This document shows positions 28,901 through 40,116 of a DNA stretch of 64,000 bases, one piece after another. The position numbers and the translations under genes are program-made. The DNA lies in the NCBI GenBank assembly GCA_949316495.1, contig OX439012.1:31639927-31703926 (forward strand). Reading direction: 5' to 3'. The first letter of the stretch is position 1. Every line of letters begins with the position of its first letter. Source of the stretch: Amphiduros pacificus. Lineage: Eukaryota > Annelida > Polychaeta > Phyllodocida > Hesionidae. A model generated the notes under the pieces. That model worked only from the letters and a program-made list of their open reading frames with translations, was not told where the DNA came from and did not search any database.

Positions 28901-31900
28901 GAAATGTATTCTCTATCTGATGCCATCTGTATTTATAATAATAATAATCCTATGATGTCCGTACGCACATCCGGTTATGGGACCAATCACGCGAGTTGAG
29001 ACAATGGTGGAAAACAAGAGCAATCATTCTGACCAATCAGAGAGCAGCCAACAGATGATTACAAGAAGTTTCCATAGTAACGATGGCAGGAAGTGGTGAT
29101 CACCACATATCTACATTCAACATCGCACAGATGGTTTCTCAGAATAAATAACTGAGAAAAAATGTTAATGGGGGCAGCTACAGAGTCTATTTATACTGTT
29201 ATAATGTGTATTTGTTGATAGTTATTGATCTCAATTAACCTCTTTTCACAAGATTTAGTCCAAATGAAGTCCCACATAGTAAGACATAAGCAAGGTTGCT
29301 CTTTAGTTTTTTTTAGAACAAAGCTTTTGGTTTGGAATCATATTTTATTTGAATTATGAATTTCAGCCATTAAGACACAGTATTTTGTTATTGCTGCGAA
29401 TCTGTTGTAGAGTTCCCTGCCGCTGGAGAACCAAGGTTACAGAAGTAGTTTCCTGGCGTTAACAGCTCACAATTGGCTCATGAGGTATGATCTACATTCA
29501 GGCAGACTCCTGGAGGAAGTGTATCTGTCACCCAAATACAAGTTCAGGTAAGTTTACTATGCTATATAGATACTAACACTTGGGTTGATGATCTGTCCTT
29601 ATAATCCCAGCAAGTACAAATTGCAATGCTAGTATCATTTTACTTATCTTCTGGAAAAAAAAATCAGAAATAATCATTAATGTTAGTCTGAAATATATCC
29701 ATCTACACTTTGCAGCGTACTTGGTTTATCAAACAATTATAACTAAATCAAACACAAATCTGAGAAGGAATTATATATAGAAACCCCTTTAAGTTAGATA
29801 ATTCCTTACTTTTGCTATACTTTATAAACTTTTTTTCTATTACCCAAGGTCATAAAACATGAGGGAGGGAAGGGAGTGAATGGTTTATTAATTTTTATAA
29901 TTTTCTGTACCAAATGCTGGACGCAGGCATCTGACGTGGGACAGAGACGGTTATACACTGACAGTCAGATCTACACACAGTAAGATGTCAGCGCTTCATA
30001 GACAGGTAACAAACACAATCTGGACAATAAACTATGTTGTTCCTTAATATCTTCTTTTATCTATTTATGTCACAATAGGTTTTGCATTGAGGGAATTTTC
30101 TGTCATTCTGTCTGTCTGTCAACTTGATCTCTTCTTCTTTGATAAATTATTGTCAGGAGATGAATTCTGTCAATAAATTATTGTCAGGAGATGAATTCTG
30201 TCAATGAAATGTTTCAAACAATGTGACATGATATATATATATATATATATATCAAAGGTGTTGGATATTGTGATTTATTCTGTCTGATTTTATCAAGATT
30301 TTATTACATGAGTGCTTTGATTTCAGACGGGGCTGGTACAAACACTACTAATGGCTATCGCTGTCTTCACCATATTTCCATTCCAATTTGAAGGTATGAT
30401 GGAGATTGATAAAAAGGTAAAGGTGCTAAAAGATTCAATTCTCACTGCTTGAGTTTTAACATTTGTGATCCCCCAGGTGTCATATTTCCATTCCAATTTG
30501 AAGGCATGATGGAGATTGATAAAAAGGTAAAGTTGCTAAAAGATTCAATTCTCACTGCTTGAGTTTTAACATGTGTGATCCACCAGGTGTCATATTTCCA
30601 TTCCAATTTGAAGGCATGATGGAGATAGATAAAAAGGTAAAGTTGCTAAAAGATTGAATTCTCACTGCTTGAGTTTTAACATTTGTGATCCACCAGGTGT
30701 CATAGTTCCATTCCAATATGAAGGCATGATGGAGATTGATAAAAAAGTAAAATTGCTGAAAGATTCAATTCTCACTGCTTGAGTTTTAACATGTGTGATC
30801 CACCAGGTGTCATGTATAATGATGCATGTTGGTCATGTATAATGCATGCTGCAATAGGTTTTGTAGAAGTCAGAACTCAGAAACAATTTATTTGACCCTT
30901 TTACCGGGAGACTCCCATTAACACCAAAAGGTCACTTGCATAGGAGCCAAGCAGAAATCTTGATTAATTTGGCTTAATAATTAATTTGACTTAAATCAGC
31001 AAGTATGAATAATTAATTTGAGTAAAATTATCAAATCTTAATTATTAATTTGAATAAATCACGAAAAAACATATAATGATATGATTATAAGTTACCAATA
31101 ATGATAAAGAGTGTAATATTGAACTGAAGAGATAATGATAACTGTAGACATAACAGCTGATGTGATGAATGCCATTCAGTGTATGAGAAATATTTTAATT
31201 CAGTGAAATTACGGAGACCAAATTTTCTGAGATGATTTTACTGACCATATATTATTAAAAGTTTTCTTATGTTGGAAAAACATGTAACGCGTTATTTAGT
31301 AAAAGAAATTACAAGATAAATTAAAAAGTAAAATCTGAAAATCATAAGTATAATGAGAACCAGACATTTGTACGACCCTGATCTGTATGGACAAACAAAA
31401 ATGAAAAGATTAGGAGCAGTCATGGCCATAAAGAAATTATATAGTCTTCTGAAAAGAGAGAAAAGAATTTAATCGAAACAAAAATTTCAAAATATTGTTG
31501 TCCCTCAAAACAAAATGGAAAGTGCAAATAGACAGTGAAGCAGGGCTTTGTCCATGGCCTGTATCTATGGTCTAATTGTAAGAGCCAGTTTGTCTTCAAG
31601 ATGAAATCAGTTGATAAGAAAAAAAATTGTGAAATGGTGTTTTTACGATCCTTTCAGCAACTATAGCCATATCAGATCGACTTTTTAGCATTTAAGTGTG
31701 AAAATAACACTGCTGGCAGTGGGAGTTGAACCCATCACCTCCCGTCCTGCACTTATTATCAGTTGACACAGGGCTTGACATACGCACTGGCCCGGTGGCC
31801 CGGGGCCACCAGATCCTCTGTTCGGGCCAGTGAATGCTCTGCTGTTGTGGCCCAGTTGGGCAACCATATTATTGGTATTTTAGTGGCCCTTATTATCAGT

Positions 31901-34900
31901 TGACAAGTGAGATGAAGATTGCTTAAGGCCTTGTTTTGCTGCAGGTGTTCGGGCATGATATTACGGATGCCATGGTAGCTCAGGGAGCAGTCATTATTAT
32001 GCACCAGGGAGGGGTCATTAAGATCTACAGCTGGCAGCATGTCATCAAAATGGTGAGAACACATAACCTGTTTATTATATCTACAAACACGTTTTGTGAA
32101 TGAAGATTTTATGGATTTTTTTTCCAGATAAATCACGCTTTATGAACAAAATTATTTTTAAATTATGATATGCTGTACTTGAGTATACATGAGTATGAAA
32201 CATTTATGATTAAAAAAAAATAAAAAAATATGTAAGCATTTCTATTCTTTACCCAGGGGAAGCAATATGATGTGCGTCTTGGAGATTTGGGGGAGATGGG
32301 AAGAGTAGGAAGTCAACCCACTGGTGTACCATGTAATATACAACTAGAAGGTGAGCCCCCCCCCCCCCCCCCCCACTGGCCAGAGGTCTGGACTGCACCA
32401 TAGATATAACACACTCACAGAAAAAAAGCCTACAAAACAGAACTCCCTCACCAATAACAACATCTTCAGTCAACAAAAAAAACAAAAAACAAAAACAAAA
32501 AAAATAAACAAAAAACATTTAAACATAACATATTCAGCTCAGGTGTTCTGGGTTTGCATCTATGATCATTAAGTGAAGTTATTTATTTGTTTGTAAAGGT
32601 TTGTTTTTGTTTGTTTGGTACAGAATGTCCGCCAGTGTTGTTTGAGGTGAAGTGTGCAGAACACAACCTTGTTCTAGGAGGAGTTCCGTGGCATTACATC
32701 ATCACACCACACTCCTACAGAGGCTGCTTCCACGTATACAGTGTCAAGGACAAACAGCTGGCAAGTACAACAAGTACACAATTATTAGAAGATATAAACG
32801 AGTTCCGGTCTGAAGTCTTAACAAATATATGACATTGTAAAAGTGATAGGTCATATATTTCAGGCTGAGAATGGCATGCTGCATATGTAGAGTGATATGT
32901 CATATATTTCAGGCTGAGGATGGCATGCTGTATATGTAGAGTGGTATGTCATATATTTCAGGCTGAGAATGGCATGCTGTATATGTAGAGTGGTATGTCA
33001 TATATTTCAGGCTGAGAATGGTATGCTGTATATGTAGAGTGGTATGTCATATATTTCAGGCTGAGAATGGCATGCTGTATATGTAGAGTAGTATGTCATA
33101 TATTTCAGGCTGAGAATGGCATGCTGTATATGTAGAGTGGTATGTCATATATTTCAGGCTGAGAATGGCATGCTGTATATGTAGAGTAGTATGTCATATA
33201 TTTCAGGCTGAGAATGGCATGCTGTATATGTAGAGTGGTATGTCATATATTTCAGGCTGAGAATGGCGTGCTGTATATGTAGAGTGGTATGTCATATATT
33301 TCAGGCTGAGAATGGTATGCTGTATATGTAGAGTGGTATGTCATATATTTCAGGCTAAGAATGGCATGCTGTATATGTAGAGTGGTATGTCATATATTTC
33401 AGGCTGAGAATGGTATGCTGTATATGTAGAGTAGTATGTCATATATTTCAGGCTGAGAATGGCATGCTGTATATGTAGAGTGGTATGTCATATATTTCAG
33501 GCTGAGAATGGCATGCTGTATATGTAGAGTAGTATGTCATATATTTCAGGCTGAGAATGGCATGCTGTATATGTAGAGTGGTATGTCATATATTTCAGGC
33601 TGAGAATGGCGTGCTGTATATGTAGAGTGGTATGTCATATATTTCAGGCTGAGAATGGTATGCTGTATATGTAGAGTGGTATGTCATATATTTCAGGCTG
33701 AGAATGGCGTGCTGTATATGTAGAGTGGTTTGTCATATATTTCAGGCTGAGAATGGAATGCTGTATATGTAGAGTGGTATGTCATATATTTCAGGCTGAG
33801 AATGGCGTGCTGTATATGTAGAGTGGTATGTCATATATTTCAGGCTGAGAATGGAATGCTGTATATGTAGAGTGGTATGTCATATATTTCAGGCTGAGAA
33901 TGGTATGCTGTATATGTAGAGTAGTATGTCATATATTTCAGGCTGAGAATGGCGTGCTGTATATGTAGAGTGGTATGTCATATATTTCAGGCTGAGAATG
34001 GCGTGCTGTATATGTAGAGTGGTATGTCATATATTTCAGGCTGAGAATGGCATGCTGTATATGTAGAGTGGTATGTCATATATTTCAGGCTGAGAATGGC
34101 ATGCTGTATATGTAGAGTGGTGTGTCATATATTTCAGGCTGAGAATGGCATGCTGTATATGTAGAGTGATATGTCATATATTTCAGGCTGAGAATGGCAT
34201 GCTGTATATGTTAGAGTGGTATGTTATATATTTCAGGCTGAGAATGGCATGCTGTATGTTAGAGTGATATGTTATATATTTCAGGCTGAGAATGGCATGC
34301 TGTATATGTAGAATGGTGTGTTATATATTTCAGGCTGAGAATGGCATGCTGTATATGTAGAGTGGTATGTCATATATTTCAGGCTGAGAATGGCATGCTG
34401 TATATGTAGAGTAGTATGTCATATATTTCAGGCTGAGAATGGCATGCTGTATATGTAGAGTAGTATGTCCTATATTTCAGGCTGAGAATGGCATGCTGTA
34501 TATGTAGAGTGGTATGTCATATATTTCAGGCTGAGAATGGCATGCTGTATATGTAGAGTGATATGTCATATATTTCAGGCTGAGAATGGCATGCTGTATA
34601 TGTAGAGTGGTATGTCCTATATTTCAGGCTGAGAATGGCATGCTGTATATGTAGAGTGGTATGTCATATATTTCAGGCTGAGGATGGCATGCTGTATATG
34701 TAGAGTGGTATGTCATATATTTCAGGCTGAGAATGGCGTGCTGTATATGTAGAGTGGTATGTCATATATTTCAGGCTGAGAATGGCATGCTGTACATGTA
34801 GAGTGGTATGTCATATATTTCGGGCTGAGAATGGCATGCTGTATATGTAGAGTGGTATGTCATATATTTCAGGCTGAGAATGGCATGCTGTATATGTAGA

Positions 34901-37900
34901 GTGGTATGTCCTATATTTCAGGCTGAGAATGGCATGCTGTATATGTAGAGTGGTATGTCATATATTTCAGGCTGAGAATGGCATGCTGTATGTTAGAGTG
35001 GTATGTTATATATTTCAGGCTGAGAATGGCATGCTGGATTTCGGCACACTGAATGTGGAACCAGACAAGTGTCAGTTTCATGCAGATGACTCAGGGCGTA
35101 TTATTCACACAGGCAGCAATGAAATCAGGTATTTAAAGCAAGATTGTTGTTCAAACTCTTCCACCAATATGTCTTATTATATTAATATGAGCTGACAGTG
35201 AAATATGTAATAATAAAGCAGTCTTATGAATCATTTTTTTTAAAGCGGGTAAGCATGTGTTCTTACTGTTACTTTTTTTTATGCTTTCATTTATTCAGGG
35301 TGTTAAAGTTGTCACCATCCGTCGAAGAGTCAGGGAAATATACCATCAACCTTGAATTCTGCATCAAGTCTGAAGATCTTAGAAAGAAAACACCAACTAA
35401 ATCCGTCAGTATTCCAATGAATCTATCAATATTACTCTAAACTATACTTATATTCATCATTACTCCTATCAATCAGTCAATAATATTAATAAATTTCTTT
35501 TTAACTATTTAAATAATAATACTTTGATATGTGGCATTGATATTATACTCTTGGGAGTATGTTCGTAAAACATGATGTTTATATTGACATGATTTAAAAC
35601 AGGGTGACATTGCTGGGTAGTTAGGACATGATTTAAAACAGGGTGACATTGCTGGGTAGTTAGGACATGATTTAAAACAGGGTGACATTGCTGGGTAGTT
35701 AGGACATGATGTAAAACAGGGTGACATTGCTGGGTAGTTAGGACATAATGTAAAACAGGGTGACATTGCTGGGTAGTTAGGACATGATGTAAAACAGGGT
35801 GACATTGCTGGGTAGTTAGGACATGATGTAAACAGGGTGACATTGCTGGGTAGTTAGGACATAATGTAAAACAGGGTGACATTGCTGGGTAGTTAGGACA
35901 TAATGTAAAACAGGGTGACATTGCTGGGTAGTTAGGACATAATGTAAAACAGGGTGACATTGCTGGGTAGTTAGGACATGATGTAAACAGGGTGACATTG
36001 CTGGGTTGTTAAGACATGATGTAAACAGGGTGCCAATGCTGGGTTGTTAGGACATGATTTAAAACAGGGTGCCATTGCTGGGTTGTCAGGACATGATGTA
36101 AACAGGGTGCCATTGCTGGGTTGTTAGGACATGATGTAAACAGGGTGCCATTGCTGGGTTGTTAGGACATGATGTAAACAGGGTGCCATTGCTGGGTTGT
36201 TAGGACATTATGTAAACAGGGTGACATTGCTGGGTATTATAGACATGATTTAAAACAGGGTGACTTTGCTGGGTAGTTAGGACATGATGTAAACAGGGTG
36301 ACATTGCTGGGTTGTTAGGACATGATTTAAAACAGGGTGACTTTGCTGGGTAGTTAGGACATGATGTAAAACAGGTTGCCATCACTGGGTAGTTTGGACA
36401 TGATGTAAAACAGGGTGCAATTGCTGGGTAGTTAGCGCATGATGTAAAACAGAGTGACTTTGCTGGGTTGTTAGGAAATTATGTAAAACAGGGTGACTGC
36501 TGGGTAGTTAGGACATGATGTAAAACAGGGTGCCATTGCTGGGTTGTTAGGACATGATTTAAAACAGGGTGACTTTGCTGGGTAGTTAGCACACGATATA
36601 ACGAAGCCTATTTTTTTCAGGGTAATGAGGTCATGGTGACCTCCTCAGGTAGAATCAGCAAGAGAACCAAATATTATGCAGACAGTATCACTGATGCTGA
36701 CTTCCAGGTAAGCTTAAACCAATGTAGATGAATGTGAAAACAAATTAACTTCAACTATTAATATCACAATTTCCAAATTTATGTGATTTAGATTTATTCA
36801 ATTATAAAACCAGTAATTGATAAATTTATTAATAAGTTTGAAATTTAAAGTTCAATGTACCCATTTTTGCTGCCACAAATCGTAAAAAAAATGTTCAGGA
36901 TGGATATGGTTAACTTCATTATGTGTTAGGCCCTCAGAGATTTTGTTGCAATCTTTCACCAACTTTCAGCCATCTTAGTTTTAGTGCTTTCAAAGCTTTG
37001 CTCAACCAATCACAAATGATTTTCATGGAAATACTTTCCCCACTTTCTTCTAATCAACATTTTATCCCCTACAACTGTTTCACACTCCAATATTTCAACT
37101 CCAAAGTCAGGTATATTTGCTCAAGAAAAATAAACCTATTATGTGTTTCATGTTTGTGAATGGATTTGGAGGGAGTGGGGCATTGTGTGCTCGTTGCTGC
37201 CTTGATTTAAGATTCTCTAATGTTCCTAAGCATCCTGGCATCTGTTAGCCTGGGGGCATATATGTATATGGAGAAAAAGGAATAATCTGTAATACTCTTT
37301 TCTTCCAGACAATCCAAACTGTGGATTATGAGAATGAACTTGACCTGTTGACCTTGACAGCAGTACATCAGGATTCCGAGGGGATGAAGGGGACAGTGTA
37401 TCTGCACAACAACAGCAACGGTCAGGTCATCAAGGTCATATCTCTGCCAGAAACATGGAGAGAAGTAAGTGACTCTTTGTTGTTTTTATCTTATCTCTTT
37501 GTCGAGTTAATGACATGGTAGCATTAACTTTTTTAAAGATCAAAAACCTTACAGGATAAGATAAATGTAAACATATGTACCAGAACTCATATAATGTTAC
37601 TGGTGCCACATTTCTTTAACTTCAACAAGAAAGTCTTTTTTTAAAAAAAGAGTTTGTATGCAATTTCCTTTTTAAAATGATATTTATATTTCTTCATCCC
37701 CCAAATATCAAATGGCCTGGCCATAAATCTCGCCAAATGTCATCTGCTGAAGATGCATTTGATTATGAAAATCTAATGTGAAGTAGGCGATCTTTGTTTC
37801 TGAGCAGATTTATGAACTGCTAAAAGGAAATGTGCATGGTCTGGAGCACCACCATACCAAATTAGCTATGCTAATGTACAAATCGAATGCAGCTTCTTTT

Positions 37901-39377
37901 ACGTAAATCACGCCAAATGTTGTCTGCTGAAGATGCATTTGATTAGGAAATCTAATGTGATGTAGGCGATCTTTGTTTCCGAGCGGATTTGCGAACTGCT
38001 GAAAGAAGGAAATGTGCACGGTTCAGAGCACCACCATCCCAAATTCGCTATGCGAGAGTACAAACCGAATACATCACAGAATGACATGTACACAGAAATT
38101 TCTGACATATATGCTTCAGCCCTCATCATCTCTGATCACTATATAATATGCAATTTGCTATGATATAGTCCATATTATTACATATTTATTATTGCTCTAA
38201 GAGTTGCATACAAAAATAACAAAATTATATCGAGAAATTCAATTGATTGCTGTACATGTAGAAGATTAAATATCATAATGGATGAATTATTTCAGTTCTG
38301 TGATCATGCAGTACAGGTGGATTTAGACACAGTGGTTCACATCGTGAAAGCTCCGGCCAGAAAGTTCTCATGCTATATCCACCGCATCAACAGGTAACTA
38401 TATCAGATCAACAGGAAACTATAGCGGATCAACAGGTAACTATATCAGATCAACAGGTAACTATATCAGATCAACAGGTAACTATATTGGATCAACAGGT
38501 AAATATATCAGATCAACAGGTAAATATATCAGATCAACAGGTAACTATATCAGATCAACAGGTAAATATAGCAGATCAACAGGTAAATATAGCAAATCAG
38601 CTGGTAACTATATCAGATCAACAGGTAACTATATTGGATCAACAGGTAACTATATCAGATCAACAGGTAAATATATCAGATCAACAGGTAACTATATCAG
38701 ATCAACAGGTAACTATATCAGATCAACAGGTAACTATATCAGATCAACAGGAAACTATATCAGATCAACAGGTAACTATATCAGATCAACAGGTAAATAT
38801 AGCAAATCAGCTGGTAACTATATCAGATCAACAGGTAACTATATTGGATCAACAGGTAACTATATCAGATCAACAGGTAAATATATCAGATCAACAGGTA
38901 AATATATCGGATCAACAGGTAACTATATTGGATCAACAGGTAACTATATCAGATCAACAGGTAACTATATCAGATCAACAGGAAACTATATCAGATCAAC
39001 AGGTAACTATATCAGATCAACAGGTAAATATATCAGATCAACAGGTAACTATATCAGATCAACAGGTAACTATATCAGATCAACAGGTAATAGCGGATCA
39101 ACAGGTAACTATATCAGATCAACAGATAACTATATCAGATGATATTGCTTGTTTCAACAGAAAATAGAGCTTTGCTAGAAACCATTTGCCCCAAAACTAG
39201 TATGACCTTGACCCAAGCTAAGGAAGCAGACAGTACAAAGATCTAAGTACAAAGTGACTTAAGTAAAATGCATAATATGTTCACAGATGTTTGGATGAAG
39301 AGAATGATGGCCATGACAAGAAGAGGAAAAGAATGCGGCACAGCATACTGATGGAGGAGGATTCTGATACATCATGA
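25967..39377 (+). CDS. DCAF17: DDB1- and CUL4-associated factor 17, complete, 16 exons
   Basis: Family role: DCAF17 is a putative substrate receptor of CUL4-DDB1 ubiquitin ligases, reported in the nucleus and nucleolus. Exons: 25967-26071, 27814-27875, 28363-28404, 28644-28740, 29411-29547, 29927-30005, 30327-30416, 31945-32052, 32257-32350, 32624-32760, 35019-35128, 35299-35404, 36621-36707, 37309-37464, 38296-38393 and 39287-39377. They join without a break to 532 aa (human about 520). Vertebrate-like motifs in order: GKIYFDNYR, CPKSQKIEDTLICECP, LALTAHNWLMRY, LTWDRDGYTL, PTGVPCNI, VLGGVPWHYIITP, FHADDSGRIIH, VDYENELDLL and RKFSCYI. The C-terminus is polar and basic (DKKRKRMRH) before acidic MEEDSDTS. 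An in-frame TAA seven codons upstream supports the ATG. Intron 10 uses a GC donor. Five gene edges carry tandem arrays. Tail-to-tail with HSPG2. Confidence 0.94.
26880..27095. repeat. Dispersed repeat, copy A (CCAATCA-containing)
   Basis: Similar over about 200 bp to 28945-29160: accaatcac, gagacaatgg, accaatcagagaacag, ttacaagaa, agtaaccatggcaggaag and a cagaataaata end. Both lie in DCAF17 introns. The family is not recognised and there is no coding capacity. Two or three CCAAT motifs recur in each copy. Confidence 0.7.
27950..28090 (+). mobile_element. Decayed LINE reverse transcriptase fragment
   Basis: Reads KSGVPQGTVLGP, the conserved block of CR1/Jockey-type reverse transcriptases (usual form GVPQGSVLGPLLF). 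It is followed after frame changes by YINGIGEKLKHSNKN-like sequence. A short relic in DCAF17 intron 2, unrelated to the YADD-bearing LINE at the left edge as far as can be seen. Confidence 0.7.
28725..28893. repeat. 33-bp minisatellite, 5 units, spanning the 5' splice site of DCAF17 exon 4
   Basis: Period 33 bp (gtgagtatta at 28741, 28774, 28807 and so on). Each unit holds the last 16 nt of exon 4 (TTGTGAGTGCCCTCTG) and the strong donor gtgagt. The length is a multiple of three and the frame is open through the array, so use of a downstream copy as donor would insert VSITHTCECPL once per unit without a frameshift. A TGA follows the last unit. The minus strand of each unit also contains a CACCAGAGGGCAC CTCF-core-like string. 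Confidence 0.95.
28945..29160. repeat. Dispersed repeat, copy B (CCAATCA-containing)
   Basis: Counterpart of 26880-27095: gaccaatcac, gagacaatgg, ccaatcagagagcag, ttacaagaa and cgatggcaggaag in the same order and orientation. DCAF17 intron 4. Confidence 0.7.
30371..30812. repeat. 110-bp tandem repeat, 4 units, copying the end of DCAF17 exon 7 with its donor
   Basis: Period exactly 110 bp (gtgtcat at 30477, 30587, 30697 and 30807). The first unit is the real exon end. Three further units follow in the intron. Each holds 46 nt of exon 7 (CATATTTCCATTCC to GATAAAAAG), the donor gtaaag, about 54 nt of intron, and a gatccaccag acceptor-like string just before the next exon copy. Each downstream unit therefore looks like a 50-nt pseudo-exon with both splice sites. 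In the gene's frame it would meet a TGA. The last copy has a weakened donor (AAAAAA|gtaaaa). Confidence 0.94.
31752..31905. mobile_element. 'caggccttgacata'-family fragment between 17-bp direct repeats
   Basis: Family sequence at about 31770-31888 (agggcttgacatacgcactg to attttagtggcc), missing its other half. It is bordered by exact 17-bp direct repeats cttattatcagttgaca at 31752-31768 and 31889-31905. DCAF17 intron 7, 40 nt before the exon 8 acceptor. Confidence 0.7.
32351..32376 (+). repeat. C-tract directly after the DCAF17 exon 9 donor
   Basis: After gtgag the intron runs straight into about 20 consecutive C residues, 6 nt from the splice site. A similar C-run follows an HSPG2 donor (43182-43262). 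Confidence 0.9.
32759..32766 (+). other. GC-AG intron: non-canonical 5' splice site of DCAF17 intron 10
   Basis: The exon ends CAGCTG and the intron starts gcaagtac. The exon phases (0) and protein alignment (KDKQL then AENGM) place the junction here. A gcaagt donor is the usual form of the GC-AG class. The partner acceptor is the last of about 44 repeated acceptors. Confidence 0.8.
32857..35036. repeat. 49-bp minisatellite, about 44 units, spanning the 3' splice site of DCAF17 exon 11
   Basis: Period 49 bp (gtggtatgtc at 32941 and 32990). Each unit contains tcatatatttcag|GCTGAG and the first 18 nt of exon 11 up to GGCATGCTG, then tatatgtagagtg. In the gene's frame each unit has a TAG nine codons after its AG, so only the last acceptor (exon from 35019) gives protein. 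A few late units carry gttagagtg, matching the form next to the real exon, so the array grew from that edge or exchanges with it. It fills nearly all of intron 10. Confidence 0.95.
35590..36600. repeat. 39-bp minisatellite, about 26 units, DCAF17 intron 12
   Basis: Unit gggtgacattgctgggtagt plus taggacatgatgtaaaaca, period 39 bp (35602 to 35641), with 38- and 37-bp forms. The right part is more diverged (gttgttagg, gccattg). It ends about 20 nt before the exon 13 acceptor. No exon sequence is clearly included, although each unit has an aacag|ggt string similar to the acceptor ttcag|GGT. Confidence 0.92.
37711..38066. repeat. Two-copy tandem duplication of about 185 bp, DCAF17 intron 14
   Basis: Copies from about 37730 and 37912: cgccaaatgt, tgctgaagatgcatttgatt, gtaggcgatctttgtttc, gaaatgtgca and gagcaccaccat occur in the same order. 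Divergence is roughly 10 percent with small gaps, so it is older than most arrays here. It has a faintly coding look, but no protein family is recognised. Confidence 0.8.
38385..39140. repeat. 21-bp minisatellite, about 36 units, spanning the 5' splice site of DCAF17 exon 15
   Basis: Unit atcaacag|gtaactatatcag. The first unit is the end of exon 15 (CGCATCAACAG) and its donor. Every unit keeps a strong CAG|gtaact or CAG|gtaaat donor except a few aggaaac variants. In the DCAF17 frame, reading on past the real donor meets TAA at once; a long open frame exists only in another frame and is an artefact of the 21-bp period. Longer-range block repeats (gcaaatcagctggt at two places) show segmental duplication. 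Confidence 0.95.
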
Positions 39378-39832
39378 CCATGGCAATCAGGGGGAGGATC
39401 CTGATACATCTTGACCATGGCAACCAGGGGGAAAGATCCTGATACATCATGACCATGGCAACCAGGAGGAAGATCCTGATACATCATGACCATGGCAACC
39501 AGGAGGAAGATCCTGATACATCATGACCATGGCAACCAGGGGGAGGATCTTGATACGTCGTGAACATGGCAACCAGGAGGAAGATCCTGATACGTCATGA
39601 CCATGGCAACCAGGGGGAGGATCCTGATACGTCGTGACCATGGCAACCAGGAGGAGGATCCTGATACATCATGACCATGGCAACCAGGGGGAAGATCCTG
39701 ATACATCGTGACCATGGCAACCAGGGGGAAGATCCTGATACATCGTGACCATGGCAACCAGGGGGAAGATCCTGATACATCGTGACCATGGCAACCAGGG
39801 GGAAGATCCTGATACGTCGTGACCATGAGGCC
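39355..39832. repeat. 37-bp minisatellite, about 13 units, spanning the DCAF17 stop codon
   Basis: Period 37 bp (caaccagg at 39459 and 39496). The first unit includes the last codons and stop (GGATTCTGATACATCATGA), followed by ccatggcaa. Later units keep gatcctgatacatcatgac with cgtc or ttg variants. About 22 nt of terminal coding sequence including TGA are reiterated in the 3' UTR. Confidence 0.94.
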
Positions 39833-39923
39833 ATACATATATGAGGTTATTTGATATCATGATTAATGTTTCATGAAAGTTTCTGATAAAACAATGTTTT
39901 ATCAAAGTTCAATCAGAAGAAAA

Positions 39924-39929
39924 AATAAA
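39924..39929 (+). promoter_or_regulatory. Candidate poly(A) signal of DCAF17
   Basis: AATAAA about 547 nt after the stop, downstream of the stop-codon array. A second AATAAA is at 40111-40116. Either could be used. Confidence 0.45.
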
Positions 39930-40116
39930 AACTTTGTAAAAAAAAAAAAAGCTGTTAAAGATTTCCAAGATAGGCCAGACCACGTTGTAATTGTGAGTAT
40001 GAAAAGTAGTGATTATGGTAGTAACTACCAATAAATTATCAATGGTTTTTATTAACTTCTGTGTGAAGAGAATTTTATATAATATTCCTATTTATATGTA
40101 AAATTATTGAAATAAA

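Noticed and set aside
35505-36385. Several minus-strand frames of CHPVLHHVLTTQQ or MSPCFTLCPNYPA repeats
   Set aside because: Shadows of the 39-bp intronic array; DCAF17 runs on the other strand here.
38370-39167. 265-codon open frame of VTISDQQ repeats
   Set aside because: Product of the 21-bp array after DCAF17 exon 15 in the wrong frame. The gene's own frame stops directly past the donor.
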